A DNA stretch of 64,000 nucleotides from Plasmodium malariae (lineage: Eukaryota; Apicomplexa; Aconoidasida; Haemosporida; Plasmodiidae), in assembly GCF_900090045.1 (NCBI RefSeq), contig NC_041786.1, positions 3,299,001 to 3,363,000 of the forward strand, written 5' to 3'. This document shows positions 63,776-64,000 of this stretch, piece by piece; position 1 is the stretch's first letter; each line of letters opens with the position of its first letter. The notes under the pieces were generated by a model. The model was not told the DNA's origin, ran no database searches, and worked only from the letters and a program-made list of their open reading frames with translations. The position numbers were made by a program, and so were the translations under genes.

Positions 63776-64000
63776 TTACGTATAATCGTCTTCACTGAAA
63801 CAAATTTTTATAACTTCTTTATCTCTTAAATTAATATCGTTCCTACCTGGAAATTCATCATTATATGTATTGAAACATTCCTCTTTTTTTCTTCATTATT
63901 CTTATATAAAACAAAAGGACAAATCAAAAATCTTTACAACAGTATAACGAATTTGCTCGTGTGACCCTTTAGTTCTTGAGTTACTTTGACCTTTGGGTTT
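63776..64000 (-). pseudogene. Broken 3' end of an unrecognised protein gene, runs off the window
   Basis: Read on the minus strand from 64000, coding-like sequence begins NPKVKVTQELKGHTSKFVIL, is stopped by TAA at 63936-63934, and resumes in the same frame as CPFVLYKNNEEKK. It then needs a one-base shift within a run of seven A (63890-63884) to continue as EECFNTYNDEFPGRNDINLR and ends DDYT at the TAA at 63778-63776. One stop plus one frame break points to a pseudogene or to sequence errors in homopolymers. The family is not recognised; the position would fit a subtelomeric multigene family. The 5' part lies beyond the window. Confidence 0.5.

Noticed and set aside
63989..64000. TTTGGGTTT at the right edge resembling a telomere repeat
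   Set aside because: A single degenerate copy, inside coding-like minus-strand sequence; no tandem GGGTT[TC]A array is present.
1..64000. tRNA, rRNA, CRISPR arrays, bacterial-type operons or insertion sequences
   Set aside because: None found by eye; the window is eukaryotic nuclear DNA and no cloverleaf or rRNA-like GC-rich block was recognised.

Overview
The window comes from a malaria parasite (genus Plasmodium). It is about four-fifths A+T, intergenic DNA is full of poly-A/poly-T and TA runs, introns are short with GT...AG ends, and several proteins carry the parasite export motif (PEXEL, RxLxE) after a recessed hydrophobic segment. From memory, the order LCCL-family protein, bromodomain protein, epsilon-tubulin, then PHIST, exported and lysophospholipase genes matches the right end of P. 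falciparum chromosome 14. No var, rifin or stevor gene is seen, and an exported protein resembling the P. vivax Pv-fam-d type is present. I therefore favour a non-Laverania human-type parasite such as P. malariae or P. ovale, but the sequence alone does not settle the species.

Layout. Bases 1-10,158 look like conserved chromosome core: the 3' end of an LCCL-family (CCp1-like) gene (+), a bromodomain/AT-hook protein (-, two single-base frame breaks in low-complexity DNA) and epsilon-tubulin (+). Bases 13,000-28,000 are a transition zone with genes I cannot assign: a two-exon single-pass membrane protein (+), a 609-residue acidic secreted or membrane-anchored protein (+), a second, smaller two-exon single-pass protein (-) that looks related to the first, and a signal-peptide plus one-TM protein (+). 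From about 30,700 the window is subtelomere-like: a 1,037-residue PEXEL protein with about 20 repeat units (-), a PHIST protein (-), an exported type II Hsp40 of four exons (+), a Pv-fam-d-like exported two-TM protein (-), a lysophospholipase-like alpha/beta hydrolase (+), a second PHIST protein (-), a tiny two-exon secreted/TM gene candidate (-) and a broken gene piece at the right edge (-). Genes are separated by 2-5 kb of noncoding DNA.

How the genes fit together. The left part serves sexual-stage adhesion, chromatin reading and the microtubule organising system. The right part is a host-cell remodelling set: proteins sent through the export pathway into the red cell (PHIST x2, Hsp40, the repeat protein, the fam-d-like protein) next to a lipid hydrolase of an expanded parasite family. 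The least expected signals are the related pair of small MxxPNS single-pass proteins, a possible unrecognised C-terminal TM exon for the repeat protein, and several cryptic short exons or gene remnants. All exon boundaries were set by eye and need transcript support.
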